64,000 nt of DNA from Roseomonas mucosa (GTDB taxonomy: Bacteria; Pseudomonadota; Alphaproteobacteria; Acetobacterales; Acetobacteraceae). A program made the translations under genes and the position numbers. The stretch lies in NCBI GenBank assembly GCA_945878375.1, contig CAMDWG010000002.1, forward strand, positions 310,001-374,000, read 5' to 3'. A model generated the notes under the pieces. It made no database searches and was not told the DNA's origin. It saw only the letters and a list, made by a program, of their open reading frames with translations. Positions 35,160 through 46,311 of this stretch are shown here, in pieces; the first letter of the stretch is position 1, and each line of letters starts with the position of its first letter.

Positions 35160-35570
35160 TCAGCCCGGGATGGGCGCGAGCGATTGCAGGAAGGCACGCC
35201 AGCCGCCGAAGCGGCTGATCTCCTCGGCGCCCAGAAGGCCTTCGGGCTCCACCAGGAAGCCCTTGGGCGTCGTGCCATCGGCCAGGCGTAGCGTGCCGAT
35301 GCAAAGCGGCGCCGGGATCGCGGCGACGAAGCCAGCGAAGCCCGCCGGCGGCAGCGCCCAGACCTCCGCCGCGATGGCATGGCCGGTGCCGGTTGCGACG
35401 CGCAGCAGGCCGGGCCGACGCGGCGGGCCGCCGGCCAGGGCGTAGAAGCGATAGGACGGCTCCGTCACCGCCGCGCGCAGCAGGGTGCCGCCGCGCGAGG
35501 TCAGTTCGTGGTTCAGCGCCAGCCCCGACAGATGCGCGCCGACCACGGCGATCTCGATGGTGTCGGTCAT
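35160..35570 (-). CDS. Allophanate hydrolase C-terminal-domain protein (separate subunit)
   Basis: 136-residue protein equal to the C-terminal domain of allophanate hydrolase, a gamma-glutamylcyclotransferase-like fold: IAVVGAHLSGLALNHELTSRG at the start, YRFYALAGGPPRRPGLLRV, and the C-terminal TPKGFLVEPEGLLGAEEIS. In fused enzymes this domain decarboxylates N-carboxycarbamate, the product of the amidase domain. Here it is a separate gene whose ATG overlaps the amidase stop by four bases, so the two are made together and probably form a complex. Confidence 0.87.
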   Translation of the reverse strand: MTDTIEIAVVGAHLSGLALNHELTSRGGTLLRAAVTEPSYRFYALAGGPPRRPGLLRVATGTGHAIAAEVWALPPAGFAGFVAAIPAPLCIGTLRLADGTTPKGFLVEPEGLLGAEEISRFGGWRAFLQSLAPIPG

Positions 35571-36955
35571 GCCGCGATCCGTCCGGCGGTGGCGCCGAGG
35601 CGCGGTTGCATGGCGGCCTGGAACCGCGCCCCGAAGGCCGCGAGCCGCGCATCGGTGCCGCGCGGGCCGATCAGCGTGATCCCCGCCGGCAGCCCATCCG
35701 GCCGAAACGGCCCAGGCACCGCCAGCGCCGCCAGATCCAGCAGGTTCACGAAGTTGGTGTAGGTGCCGAGCCGCGCATTCGGCCCGATCGGGTCTGCCTC
35801 CAGCTCGGCCACCGTCGGGAAATTCGGTGCGGAGGGGACGATGATCGCATCGACCTCCGCCCAGGCGGGCTCGGTCCGCCGGCGCAGTTCGGCCAACAGA
35901 TAGAACGCACGGAAGGCATCGACCGCGCTGAAGCGCGCGGCGGCCGCCAGGATGCCGCGCGTGACCGGGTGCACCGCATCCGGCCGCTGGGCGGCGAAAT
36001 CGCCGACCGCGGCGGCACGCTCCGCCACCCAGGGGCCGTCATACAAAAGCCGCGCGACGGCGTGGAACGGGGAAAGGTCGATCTCCCGCACCGCAACGCC
36101 AAGGCCCGCGAGCCCGGCCCGCGCCGCGGCCCAGGCCGCGCGGCCGGCCTCGTCATCCAGTTCCGGCGTCTTCGGCACGCCGATCCGCAGCAGCGGCGCG
36201 GACTCCGCCGGCGACTGCCAGGGAATGGGGCGAGAGAAGGGATCGGCCGCGTCTTCCCCCTGCATCGCCGCGAAGGCGGCCCAGGCGTCATCGACCGTCA
36301 GCGCGAAGACGGAGACGCAATCCAGCGTCCGGCAGGCCGGCACCACGCCGCGCGTGGAGACGACGCCGAGCGAGGGCTTCAGCCCCACCAGATTGTTCAG
36401 CGCCGCCGGCACCCGGCCGGATCCCGCCGTGTCGGTGCCCAGCGAGAAGGTTGCGAGCCCCTGCGCCACCGCGACGGCGGAACCGGAACTCGATCCGCCC
36501 GGCACGCGGGCGGCATCGAAGGCGTTGCGCGGGGCGGGGAAGGGGGTCCGCACGCCGACCAGGCCGGTCGCGAACTGGTCGAGATTGGCCTTGCCGATCA
36601 GCACGGCGCCGGCCGCGAGCAGCTTCGCCACCGCCGGCGCGCTGTTCTGCGCCGTATAGGCGAAGCCGGGACAGGCGGCGGTGGTGGGTAGGCCAGCGAT
36701 ATCGATATTGTCCTTCACCACCACCGGCAGGCCCCAGAGTGGGAAGCGGGCAGCATCGAAGGGCGGCAGTGCATTGGCCGCCGCCGCGGCGTGCTCTGCC
36801 GGGACCAGGTGCAGGAAGATGCCGGGATCGCCGAGCGCCGCGATGCGGCGATGGATCAGCGCCACGACCTCCGCCGGATGCAGCCGGCCTTCCGCATAGG
36901 CGGCGTGCAGCGTGGCGCGGTCGAGTGAGAACTCGGCTTGGGAGATGGAGGACAT
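35567..36955 (-). CDS. atzF: Allophanate hydrolase, amidase subunit (AtzF-like)
   Basis: 462-residue amidase-signature enzyme. The triad is Lys81 (in PVVVKDNIDIAG), Ser155 (in VPGGSSSGSAVAVAQG) and Ser179 (in DTAGSGRVPAALN). The set NIDIAGLPTTAACPGFAYT and LVGLKPSLGVVSTRGVVPAC is characteristic of AtzF/DUR2-type allophanate hydrolases, which deaminate allophanate during breakdown of urea, biuret or cyanurate. The C-terminal domain is encoded as a separate overlapping gene. The ATG at 36955 is preferred; ATGs at 36979 and 37027 are in frame. No urea carboxylase gene is in the window, so the allophanate source must be another route. Confidence 0.87.
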   Translation of the reverse strand: MSSISQAEFSLDRATLHAAYAEGRLHPAEVVALIHRRIAALGDPGIFLHLVPAEHAAAAANALPPFDAARFPLWGLPVVVKDNIDIAGLPTTAACPGFAYTAQNSAPAVAKLLAAGAVLIGKANLDQFATGLVGVRTPFPAPRNAFDAARVPGGSSSGSAVAVAQGLATFSLGTDTAGSGRVPAALNNLVGLKPSLGVVSTRGVVPACRTLDCVSVFALTVDDAWAAFAAMQGEDAADPFSRPIPWQSPAESAPLLRIGVPKTPELDDEAGRAAWAAARAGLAGLGVAVREIDLSPFHAVARLLYDGPWVAERAAAVGDFAAQRPDAVHPVTRGILAAAARFSAVDAFRAFYLLAELRRRTEPAWAEVDAIIVPSAPNFPTVAELEADPIGPNARLGTYTNFVNLLDLAALAVPGPFRPDGLPAGITLIGPRGTDARLAAFGARFQAAMQPRLGATAGRIAA

Positions 36956-37112
36956 CGACGCTGGTACAGCAATCTGCATGCCGCCGGCCCCTGGCCGGGT
37001 GTGGCTTCGCACAGGGCTCTGAAACAAAAGAAAAAATACTGGGAATGGTCAGCCTGAGCGAAGTCTGGGGGCGCCTTGTGTATGCATGCGCGCGCTGAGT
37101 GGATAAAACCGC

Positions 37113-37829
37113 CTATAAATTGTGCATTCGCGCACCGCCAATGCCCAGAACCAAGTCCATCATCCGTCCCCAGGCCGCTTCCGTCAGGGCCAAATGTCCT
37201 CGCACGCCCCGCGCCGCGGCCTCCGCATCGCCTCGCAGGATCGCCGTGACGATCCCGGCATGTTCCTCATGCGAGCGGAGCAGCCGGTCGGGCGCCTCGA
37301 GCTGCGCGGCGCGGAACGGCGCCAGCCGACGCCGCGTATCCTGCGCAAGCTCCGCCAGATAGCCGTTCTGGGCCCCGGCATAGAGCATCTGGTGGAAGGC
37401 CACATTGGCGGCGCGATAGGCACCGACATCGCCCGCCCGCACCATGGCCGCCATGCGCCGGTGCAGCGCTTCCATCTCCCGCCGCGACTTGGCGGGCATG
37501 GCGCGCGCGGCCGCCGCGGCGCAGAGCGCTTCCAATTCGGCCATCACCGCGAAGATGTCGCGCAGCCGCTGCGGCTCGGGCCGCGCGACCACCGCGCCGC
37601 GACGCGGGCGCGTCTCGACCAGCCCGCTCGATTCCAGCCGTCGCAGGGCCTCCCGCACCGGGGTGCGAGAGACGCCATGGGCGGCGGCAAGCGGCAATTC
37701 CTCCAGCGGCGTGCCGGGGGGCAGGCGGCCGGCCACGATCTCATCGGCGATGTGCTGCGCCAGCGCCTCGGCACGCGTTGGCGGGGCGGGGGAACGGCGG
37801 CGGGGCGCGCGGGCTGCGCTCGCCGCCAT
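37113..37829 (-). CDS. GntR family transcriptional regulator, FCD domain
   Basis: 238-residue regulator: winged-helix DNA-binding domain (IVAGRLPPGTPLEELPLAAA, then VSRTPVREALRRLE, about residues 30-75) and a helical FCD effector domain with metal/ligand-type motifs (RAANVAFHQMLY, EEHAGIVTAIL, VRGHL). It is encoded between trpE and the allophanate hydrolase genes on the same strand, separated from the latter by 157 bases that probably contain its operator. It likely represses the downstream ureide-type operon until an organic acid or amide effector is bound. Confidence 0.9.
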   Translation of the reverse strand: MAASAARAPRRRSPAPPTRAEALAQHIADEIVAGRLPPGTPLEELPLAAAHGVSRTPVREALRRLESSGLVETRPRRGAVVARPEPQRLRDIFAVMAELEALCAAAAARAMPAKSRREMEALHRRMAAMVRAGDVGAYRAANVAFHQMLYAGAQNGYLAELAQDTRRRLAPFRAAQLEAPDRLLRSHEEHAGIVTAILRGDAEAAARGVRGHLALTEAAWGRMMDLVLGIGGARMHNL

Positions 37830-37834
37830 CGGGG

Positions 37835-39334
37835 CTAGCGGCGTGCCGCCGCGAAGCGGACCGCTTCCTCGGCGGCGCGGAACAGGGCGCGGGCCTTCTG
37901 CTGGGTCTCGGCGTATTCGGCCTCGGGGTCGCTATCGGCCACCACGCCGGCGCCGGCCTGCACATGCATCGTGCCGTCCTTCACCAGCGCGGTGCGCAGC
38001 GCGATGCAGGTGTCCATGTTGCCATCGGCGCCGAAATACCCGACGCCGCCCGCATAGACACCGCGCCGCGACGGCTCCAGCTCCTCGATGATCTGCATCG
38101 CGCGGACCTTCGGGGCACCGGACAGCGTGCCGGCCGGGAAGCCGGCCATCAGCGCATCCAGCGGTTCCAGCCCCGGGCGGAGGCGGCCGACCACCTCGCT
38201 CATGATGTGCATCACCTGGCTGTAACGCTCGACCTGGAATTTCTGGGTCACGCGCACGCTGCCGATTTCCGCCACCCGGCCGACATCGTTGCGGCCGAGA
38301 TCGATCAGCATCAGGTGCTCGGCGAGTTCCTTCGGATCCGCGAGCAATTCGCGCTCCAGCCGCAGATCTTCCTCCGGCGTCGCGCCGCGCGGTCGGGTGC
38401 CAGCCAAGGGGCGCAGCTTCACCTCGCCATGCTTCACACTGACGAGGATCTCGGGCGATGCGCCGACCAGCGCGAAGCCGCCGAGGTCGAGGAAGAACAG
38501 GTAAGGGGCGGGGTTCAGGCGCCGCAGCGCGCGATACAGCGCGAAGGGCGGCAGCGCGAAGGGCACGGAGAAACGCTGGGACGGCACGACCTGGAAGGCA
38601 TCGCCCGCCGCGATGTACTCCTTCGCCTTCAGCACCGCGGCGCAGAAGCTGTCCTTGGTGAAGTTGGAACTCGGCGCGGGCAGGGCGGGCAGCGCCGCCG
38701 GCGGCGCCGGGCGGGGCAGGGGGCGGTCGAGTGCGGCCTCAGCCTCATCCAGCCTGGTCTGCGCCGCGTCCCAGGCGACCTTGGGGTCCAGCCCCGGCTC
38801 CGGCCACACCGCCGTCACCAGGGTCAGCGTGTCCCGCACATGGTCGAAGACGGCGACCAGGGTCGGGCGGAACATCACCGCTTCCGGGATGCCGAGCACA
38901 TCGGGGTTCTTCGCCGGCAGCTTTTCGATCTGCCGGACCATGTCGTAGCCGAGGAAGCCAAACAGCCCCGCGGCGATGGAGGGCAGCCCCGCCGGCATCG
39001 GCATGCGGCATTCGGCGACCAGCGCGCGCAGGCTGTCCACCGGCGCGGCGTCCTCCCGCACGAAGGCGTGGGGTGCGGCGAGCGCGTGGCGGTTGATCTC
39101 CGCCACGCCGTTGCGGCAGCGCCAGAGCAGGTCGGGTTCCATCCCGATGGCGGAGAAGCGGCCGCGCGCGGCGCCGCCTTCGACCGATTCCAGCAGGAAG
39201 GCGTTGGGGCGGCCCTGCACCAGGCGCAGGAAGGCGCCGACCGGCGTGTCGAGATCCGCGACGCGTTCGCGGAACAGCACCTGCCCGCGCCCGGCGGCGA
39301 GGGATTCCGCGAACTGGGCGAAGGTTACCGTCAC
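37835..39334 (-). CDS. trpE: Anthranilate synthase component I
   Basis: 499-residue chorismate-using enzyme, first step of tryptophan synthesis. The C-terminal catalytic domain contains GDAFQVVPSQRFSVPF, ASPEILVSV, LAGTRPRGATPEED, LIDLGRNDVGRV and GTLSGAPKVRAMQIIEELEP. The N-terminal regulatory region has LLESVEGGAARGRFSAIG, a form of the Trp-feedback site (the LLES element). The GTG at 39334 gives the normal family length; a longer in-frame extension is Arg-rich and non-coding in look. It follows ppiD by 22 bases. trpG, trpD and trpC do not follow it; a GntR gene starts five bases after its stop. Confidence 0.95.
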   Translation of the reverse strand: MTVTFAQFAESLAAGRGQVLFRERVADLDTPVGAFLRLVQGRPNAFLLESVEGGAARGRFSAIGMEPDLLWRCRNGVAEINRHALAAPHAFVREDAAPVDSLRALVAECRMPMPAGLPSIAAGLFGFLGYDMVRQIEKLPAKNPDVLGIPEAVMFRPTLVAVFDHVRDTLTLVTAVWPEPGLDPKVAWDAAQTRLDEAEAALDRPLPRPAPPAALPALPAPSSNFTKDSFCAAVLKAKEYIAAGDAFQVVPSQRFSVPFALPPFALYRALRRLNPAPYLFFLDLGGFALVGASPEILVSVKHGEVKLRPLAGTRPRGATPEEDLRLERELLADPKELAEHLMLIDLGRNDVGRVAEIGSVRVTQKFQVERYSQVMHIMSEVVGRLRPGLEPLDALMAGFPAGTLSGAPKVRAMQIIEELEPSRRGVYAGGVGYFGADGNMDTCIALRTALVKDGTMHVQAGAGVVADSDPEAEYAETQQKARALFRAAEEAVRFAAARR

Positions 39335-39356
39335 GGCAGTCGTCCCCCCGCGTGCC

Positions 39357-41258
39357 TCACGGCACGACCTGCGGCAGCAAGGTCTGGCTGATGCGCGGGT
39401 TGGCGCGGGCGCGGAGCGCGGCGACGAATTGCGCCTCAAGGTCCTCCGCCGCCTGGGCCTGCGCGTTGCGCCGCGCGGCGACCAGCGCCTGCGGCTCACC
39501 GGCCGGGTCGGCCTGGACCACCTCCAGGATCTGCGCCACCGCGAAGCCGGCGCGGGTCGGGACCATCACCACCTCATTCACCCGCCCGCCGAAGATCGGC
39601 GCAAGCAATTCGGGCGGCACGGTCAGGCCGGGCGCACCCGCTTCGGGGCGGCGCGGGAAGGGGCCCATGCGGTCCGACGGCACGCCCGCCGCCTCGGCCG
39701 CCGCCGCCAGCGCCTGCCCGCCGCGCACGGCCCCCATCAGCGCCGCCGCGCGTTCTTCCTGGAAGCGACGGCGGGCATCGGTGACGAAGCCCAGGCGGAC
39801 ATCATCCACCACGTTCTCCAAGGGACGGAGCGCGGGGGGCACCACGCTGCGCAGATCCACCGCGACGAAGGCGTCGGCCTCGCGCAGTTCCTGCAGGCGC
39901 GGGGCGCGGCCGGGCTCGGCGGTGAAGATGGCACGCAGCACTTCTGGCCGCGCGGCGGGCGGCACGGGCAGGGGCACCGGCGCGCCATCCTGGTCATTGC
40001 CACGGGCATCGAGCCGGAGCGTCGTCACCGCCATGCCATAGCGCTGGCCCGCTTCCTCCAGCGTGCCGCCGCCGGCGATCGCATCCTCGATCCGGTTGGC
40101 GCGGTCGAAGGCGAGGTCGGCCGCCTTTTCCAGCGCCACGGCTTCGCGCAGCCGGTCTCGCAGATCCTCGATCCGCGCCACGCTGCCCGGCGTCACCTGG
40201 ACGGTGCGGAGCACATGCCAGCCGAAGGGGGATTGCACCGGCGCCGTCACGCCGCCCACCGGCACCGCGAAGGCGGCTTCCGCCAGCGCGGGCACCGGCA
40301 GGTCGGCGCTGGTCACGGGACCGAGCGCCAGCGCCGTACCGCCGGCCGCCTGGGCGGCCTGTTGCAGGGCGGCGAAATCGGGGGTCTCGCGCCAGGTGGC
40401 GGCGATGCGGGCGGCGGCCTCCTCGGTCGGCAGCAGCGCCTGTTCCAACTCGCGCCGCTCCGGCGTCTCGAACTGGGTGCGGCGGGCGTCGAAGGCGGCT
40501 GCGATCTCCTCCTCCGTCACCGCCACCTGGTTGGCGAGCGTCTGCGGGGAGAGCACCGCGAGCGTCACCTCACGCAGTTCGGGGGTGGAGAAGCGGTCGG
40601 GGTTGTTGGCGTGGAAGCGGGCGAGCTGCGCTTCGGTCGGCGGCGGGGGCTCGGGGGCTTCCAGCAGGGGGAATTCGGCGACCTGCGCCACGCGGCGCTC
40701 CCGTTCCCAGCGGAACAGCGCGCCGGCCAGCACATCCGGCGCGCCGGCCCCGGCGCGGACCGCGCCGACCAGCTGCATGCGCTGCAGATCGTCGCGTACG
40801 ATCTGGAGGAACATCGGCTCGTTCATGTCGCTCTGGCGCAGGAACTCGGCGAACATCAGGCGGTTGAAGCCGCCGCCCATCTGGAAGCCGGGGATGGCGC
40901 GGACATACTCGGCCACCTGCGCGTCGGGGGTGGCGATGCCGAGGCGCGCGGCCTCGATCCGCTGGGCGCGTTCGGCGATCAGCACCTCCAGCGCCTGGCG
41001 GGCGATCGCTTCGCGGATCGCCTGGTCGGGCTCGAAGCTCGGGCCCAGCTGGCGCTGGATGCGCTGCAGGTCGCGCCGCGCGGCGGCCTGCGCCTCTCGC
41101 GGTTCGATGGTCGCGCCGGCCATCTGCACCACCGCGGTCTCGCGGAACAGATTGCGGATGACGTCCTCGATCCCCCAGATCCCGAAGGAAATGATCAGGA
41201 GGACGAAAAGGACCTTGGCGACCCAGGACTTCGCCAGTTCGCGGAACCATGTGATCAT
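39357..41258 (-). CDS. Peptidylprolyl isomerase / SurA-N domain folding factor, PpiD-like
   Basis: 633-residue inner-membrane-anchored periplasmic folding factor. One N-terminal helix (VAKVLFVLLIISFGIWGIEDV) anchors it. A SurA_N-like chaperone domain follows, then a degenerate parvulin domain (ALGPVTSADLPVPALAEAAF and SPFGWHVLRTVQV, about residues 300-365) and a long C-terminal chaperone segment. The ATG at 41258 is fixed by the anchor sequence MITWFRELAKSW. Divergent from tpiA with 83 bases between; ppiD next to tpiA and trpE is a common alphaproteobacterial order. Confidence 0.9.
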   Translation of the reverse strand: MITWFRELAKSWVAKVLFVLLIISFGIWGIEDVIRNLFRETAVVQMAGATIEPREAQAAARRDLQRIQRQLGPSFEPDQAIREAIARQALEVLIAERAQRIEAARLGIATPDAQVAEYVRAIPGFQMGGGFNRLMFAEFLRQSDMNEPMFLQIVRDDLQRMQLVGAVRAGAGAPDVLAGALFRWERERRVAQVAEFPLLEAPEPPPPTEAQLARFHANNPDRFSTPELREVTLAVLSPQTLANQVAVTEEEIAAAFDARRTQFETPERRELEQALLPTEEAAARIAATWRETPDFAALQQAAQAAGGTALALGPVTSADLPVPALAEAAFAVPVGGVTAPVQSPFGWHVLRTVQVTPGSVARIEDLRDRLREAVALEKAADLAFDRANRIEDAIAGGGTLEEAGQRYGMAVTTLRLDARGNDQDGAPVPLPVPPAARPEVLRAIFTAEPGRAPRLQELREADAFVAVDLRSVVPPALRPLENVVDDVRLGFVTDARRRFQEERAAALMGAVRGGQALAAAAEAAGVPSDRMGPFPRRPEAGAPGLTVPPELLAPIFGGRVNEVVMVPTRAGFAVAQILEVVQADPAGEPQALVAARRNAQAQAAEDLEAQFVAALRARANPRISQTLLPQVVP

Positions 41259-41341
41259 GGGAGCGGCGTAGCGCAGAGCCCGCCCGGTTGCCAGCCCGGC
41301 CCGCTGTTGGTAGCCCGGGCGCGGCAAGGGAGAGGGCAGGC

Positions 41342-42091
41342 ATGACCCCGGGCGTGACGCCGCTGGTCGCGGGCAATTGGAAGATGCACGGCACGCTGGC
41401 CGAGGCCGAGGCGCTGGCCCGCGCGGTGCGGGACGGCAGCGGCAGCCTGCCGGCCGGGCTGCTGGTCTGCCCCAGCTTCCTTCATGTCGCCCCGGTTGCC
41501 GCGCTGCTGGCGGGCTCGGGCGTCGCGGTGGGGGGGCAGGATTGCCACGCGGCGGCCAAGGGTGCCCATACCGGGGATGTCGCCGCGCCCATGCTGCGCG
41601 ATGCCGGCGCCACCCATGTGATCCTGGGCCATTCCGAGCGCCGCACGAATCGCGCCGAGACCGATGCCGCGGTGCGCGCCAAGGCCGTCGCGGCGCTGGC
41701 CGCCGGCCTCATCCCCATCATCTGCGTGGGCGAGACGGAGGCCGAGCGGATGGACGGGCAGGCCGAGGCGGTGGTGGAACGCCAATTGGCCGAAAGCCTG
41801 CCCGATAGCTTCGCCGGCATCGTGGCCTATGAGCCGGTCTGGGCCATCGGCACCGGCCGCACCCCGACCGAGGCCGACATCACCGCCATCCATGGCGTGA
41901 TCCGCGCCCATCTGGCGGCGCGGTTCGGCGCGGCTGGGGGGAGGACGCCGATCCTCTATGGCGGCTCCATGAAGCCGGCCAATGCCCGCGCCATCCTGGC
42001 GCTGCCGAATGTGGATGGCGGGCTGGTGGGCGGGGCGAGCCTGGTGGCGACGGATTTCCTGGCCATTGCCCAGGCGGCGGGGCCAGCCTGA
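41342..42091 (+). CDS. tpiA: Triosephosphate isomerase
   Basis: 249-residue TIM-barrel enzyme interconverting dihydroxyacetone phosphate and glyceraldehyde 3-phosphate. Active-site elements are GNWKMHG (Lys), ILGHSERR (His), AYEPVWAIGTGRTPT (Glu) and the phosphate-binding ILYGGSMKPANA. The ATG at 41342 follows GGAGAGGGC. It opens the plus-strand run tpiA-secG-pyrG-eno. Confidence 0.96.
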   Translation: MTPGVTPLVAGNWKMHGTLAEAEALARAVRDGSGSLPAGLLVCPSFLHVAPVAALLAGSGVAVGGQDCHAAAKGAHTGDVAAPMLRDAGATHVILGHSERRTNRAETDAAVRAKAVAALAAGLIPIICVGETEAERMDGQAEAVVERQLAESLPDSFAGIVAYEPVWAIGTGRTPTEADITAIHGVIRAHLAARFGAAGGRTPILYGGSMKPANARAILALPNVDGGLVGGASLVATDFLAIAQAAGPA

Positions 42092-42161
42092 ACCGAGGGA
42101 AAGGGGGCAGCGCCCGGCACCCGCTGGCAAATCCGGCCCGGACCCGCTACACAACCCCCCC

Positions 42162-42494
42162 ATGACCACCGTCCTTCTCGTCATCTTCCTGCTCGTCACC
42201 CTCGCCCTGATCGGGGTCATCCTGGTCCAGCGCAGCGAGGGCGGGGGGCTTGGCGTCGGCACGTCCCAGGGCATGGGTTCCTTCATGTCGGGCCGCGGCA
42301 CGGCGAACCTGCTGACCCGCACCACCGCCATCCTCGGCACGGCCTTCTTCGTGCTGGCGCTGGCGCTGGCGATGCTGGGCAAGGGGCAGCAGCCGCGCGG
42401 GTCGATCCTGGATGCGCCGGGCAGCGTGCCCGGCGGCGCCGCCTCCGCGCCAGCCCCCGCCATGCCGGCGCTGCCGAGCGTTCCCACGAACTGA
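42162..42494 (+). CDS. secG: Preprotein translocase subunit SecG
   Basis: 110-residue inner-membrane subunit of the SecYEG channel. Two helices are visible, VLLVIFLLVTLALIGVILVQ and TAILGTAFFVLALALAML, joined by the conserved RSEGGGLGVG loop. The Pro/Ala-rich tail (SVPGGAASAPAPAMPALP) is typical of alphaproteobacterial SecG. It lies 70 bases after tpiA and 120 bases before pyrG. Confidence 0.93.
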   Translation: MTTVLLVIFLLVTLALIGVILVQRSEGGGLGVGTSQGMGSFMSGRGTANLLTRTTAILGTAFFVLALALAMLGKGQQPRGSILDAPGSVPGGAASAPAPAMPALPSVPTN

Positions 42495-44252
<1,758 letters not shown>

Positions 44253-44262
44253 GGGGAGACCC

Positions 44263-44430
44263 ATGGACGAGAAGACAAGGCTGAAGCGCTTCTCCTACGG
44301 CATGGTCGGCACCGTCGTGCTGACCGTGATCGCCGGCGCGCTGTTCGGCACGCTCGGCGTCAGCATGGCCTTGATGATCGGGCTGCTGGTGACGCTGCTG
44401 GCGGGCGGGGGGCTCGGCAAGAAGGGCTGA
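44263..44430 (+). CDS. 55-residue single-pass or hairpin membrane protein between pyrG and eno
   Basis: A short gene with a strong GGGGAG ribosome-binding site six bases before its ATG, ten bases after pyrG. The product begins with a basic, polar segment (MDEKTRLKRFSYG), then about 37 mostly hydrophobic residues that could form one long or two short helices (MVGTVVLTVIAGALFGTLG and MALMIGLLVTLLAGGG), and ends KKG, so the termini may both be cytoplasmic. I do not recognise the family. In many alphaproteobacteria kdsA lies in this position; it is absent here. Confidence 0.7.
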   Translation: MDEKTRLKRFSYGMVGTVVLTVIAGALFGTLGVSMALMIGLLVTLLAGGGLGKKG

Positions 44431-44453
44431 AGGCCCGGCCGATACGGGATTGA

Positions 44454-45800
<1,347 letters not shown>

Positions 45801-45936
45801 ACGAGGGTGGGATCGCGCGCCACGCGCTTTCGGGCTGGACTCTGCGCGCGTGGACTGATTCCCTGTGATGGATGCGCGACGCGGGCGAGTGGGCCCGCGC
45901 CACGAGCCAGGGGTTCTGCCGTTGGGGGGTTATGTC

Positions 45937-46281
45937 GTGGCTGAGGAGCGGGCTGGCATCCTCGCAGGGTTCGGGAAGCTGCTGCGGTCGGCCATTCTGC
46001 CAGCAGCCTTCCTCGCCTGCTGCGGCTATTTCGTGTGGCACGCTCTGCATGGGGAACGCGGCCTGTTCGCCAAGGATGAACGCCAGGACCGTGTCGCCGC
46101 CGCCGTCGCCGAACGCGACCGCGTCCAGGCGGAGTTGGTCGCGATGGAGCGGCGGGTGCAGGGCCTGCGCGGCGAAAGGCTGGACCCCGACCAGCTTGAG
46201 GAACGGGCGCGGCAATTGCTGAACATGGTCGGCCGCGACGAGGTCGTCGTGCCCTACGGGCCGGAACGCCGCCTGTTCTGA
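45937..46281 (+). CDS. ftsB: Septum formation initiator family protein (FtsB/DivIC)
   Basis: 114-residue bitopic division protein. A single helix (AILPAAFLACCGYFVWHAL) is followed by a coiled coil (about residues 55-85, RVAAAVAERDRVQAELVAME) and the C-terminal ERARQLLNMVGRDEVVV, which matches FtsB/DivIC. It would bridge FtsL and FtsQ in the divisome. The GTG at 45937 is preferred because GGGGGGT lies seven bases upstream; ATGs at 45865 and 45868 would add an uncharacteristic hydrophilic leader. Two GANTC methylation sites lie upstream at 45838 and 45857. Confidence 0.85.
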   Translation: MAEERAGILAGFGKLLRSAILPAAFLACCGYFVWHALHGERGLFAKDERQDRVAAAVAERDRVQAELVAMERRVQGLRGERLDPDQLEERARQLLNMVGRDEVVVPYGPERRLF

Positions 46282-46311
46282 CGGCGGCCGGCCTGACCGT
46301 TCAGGCTGCGC

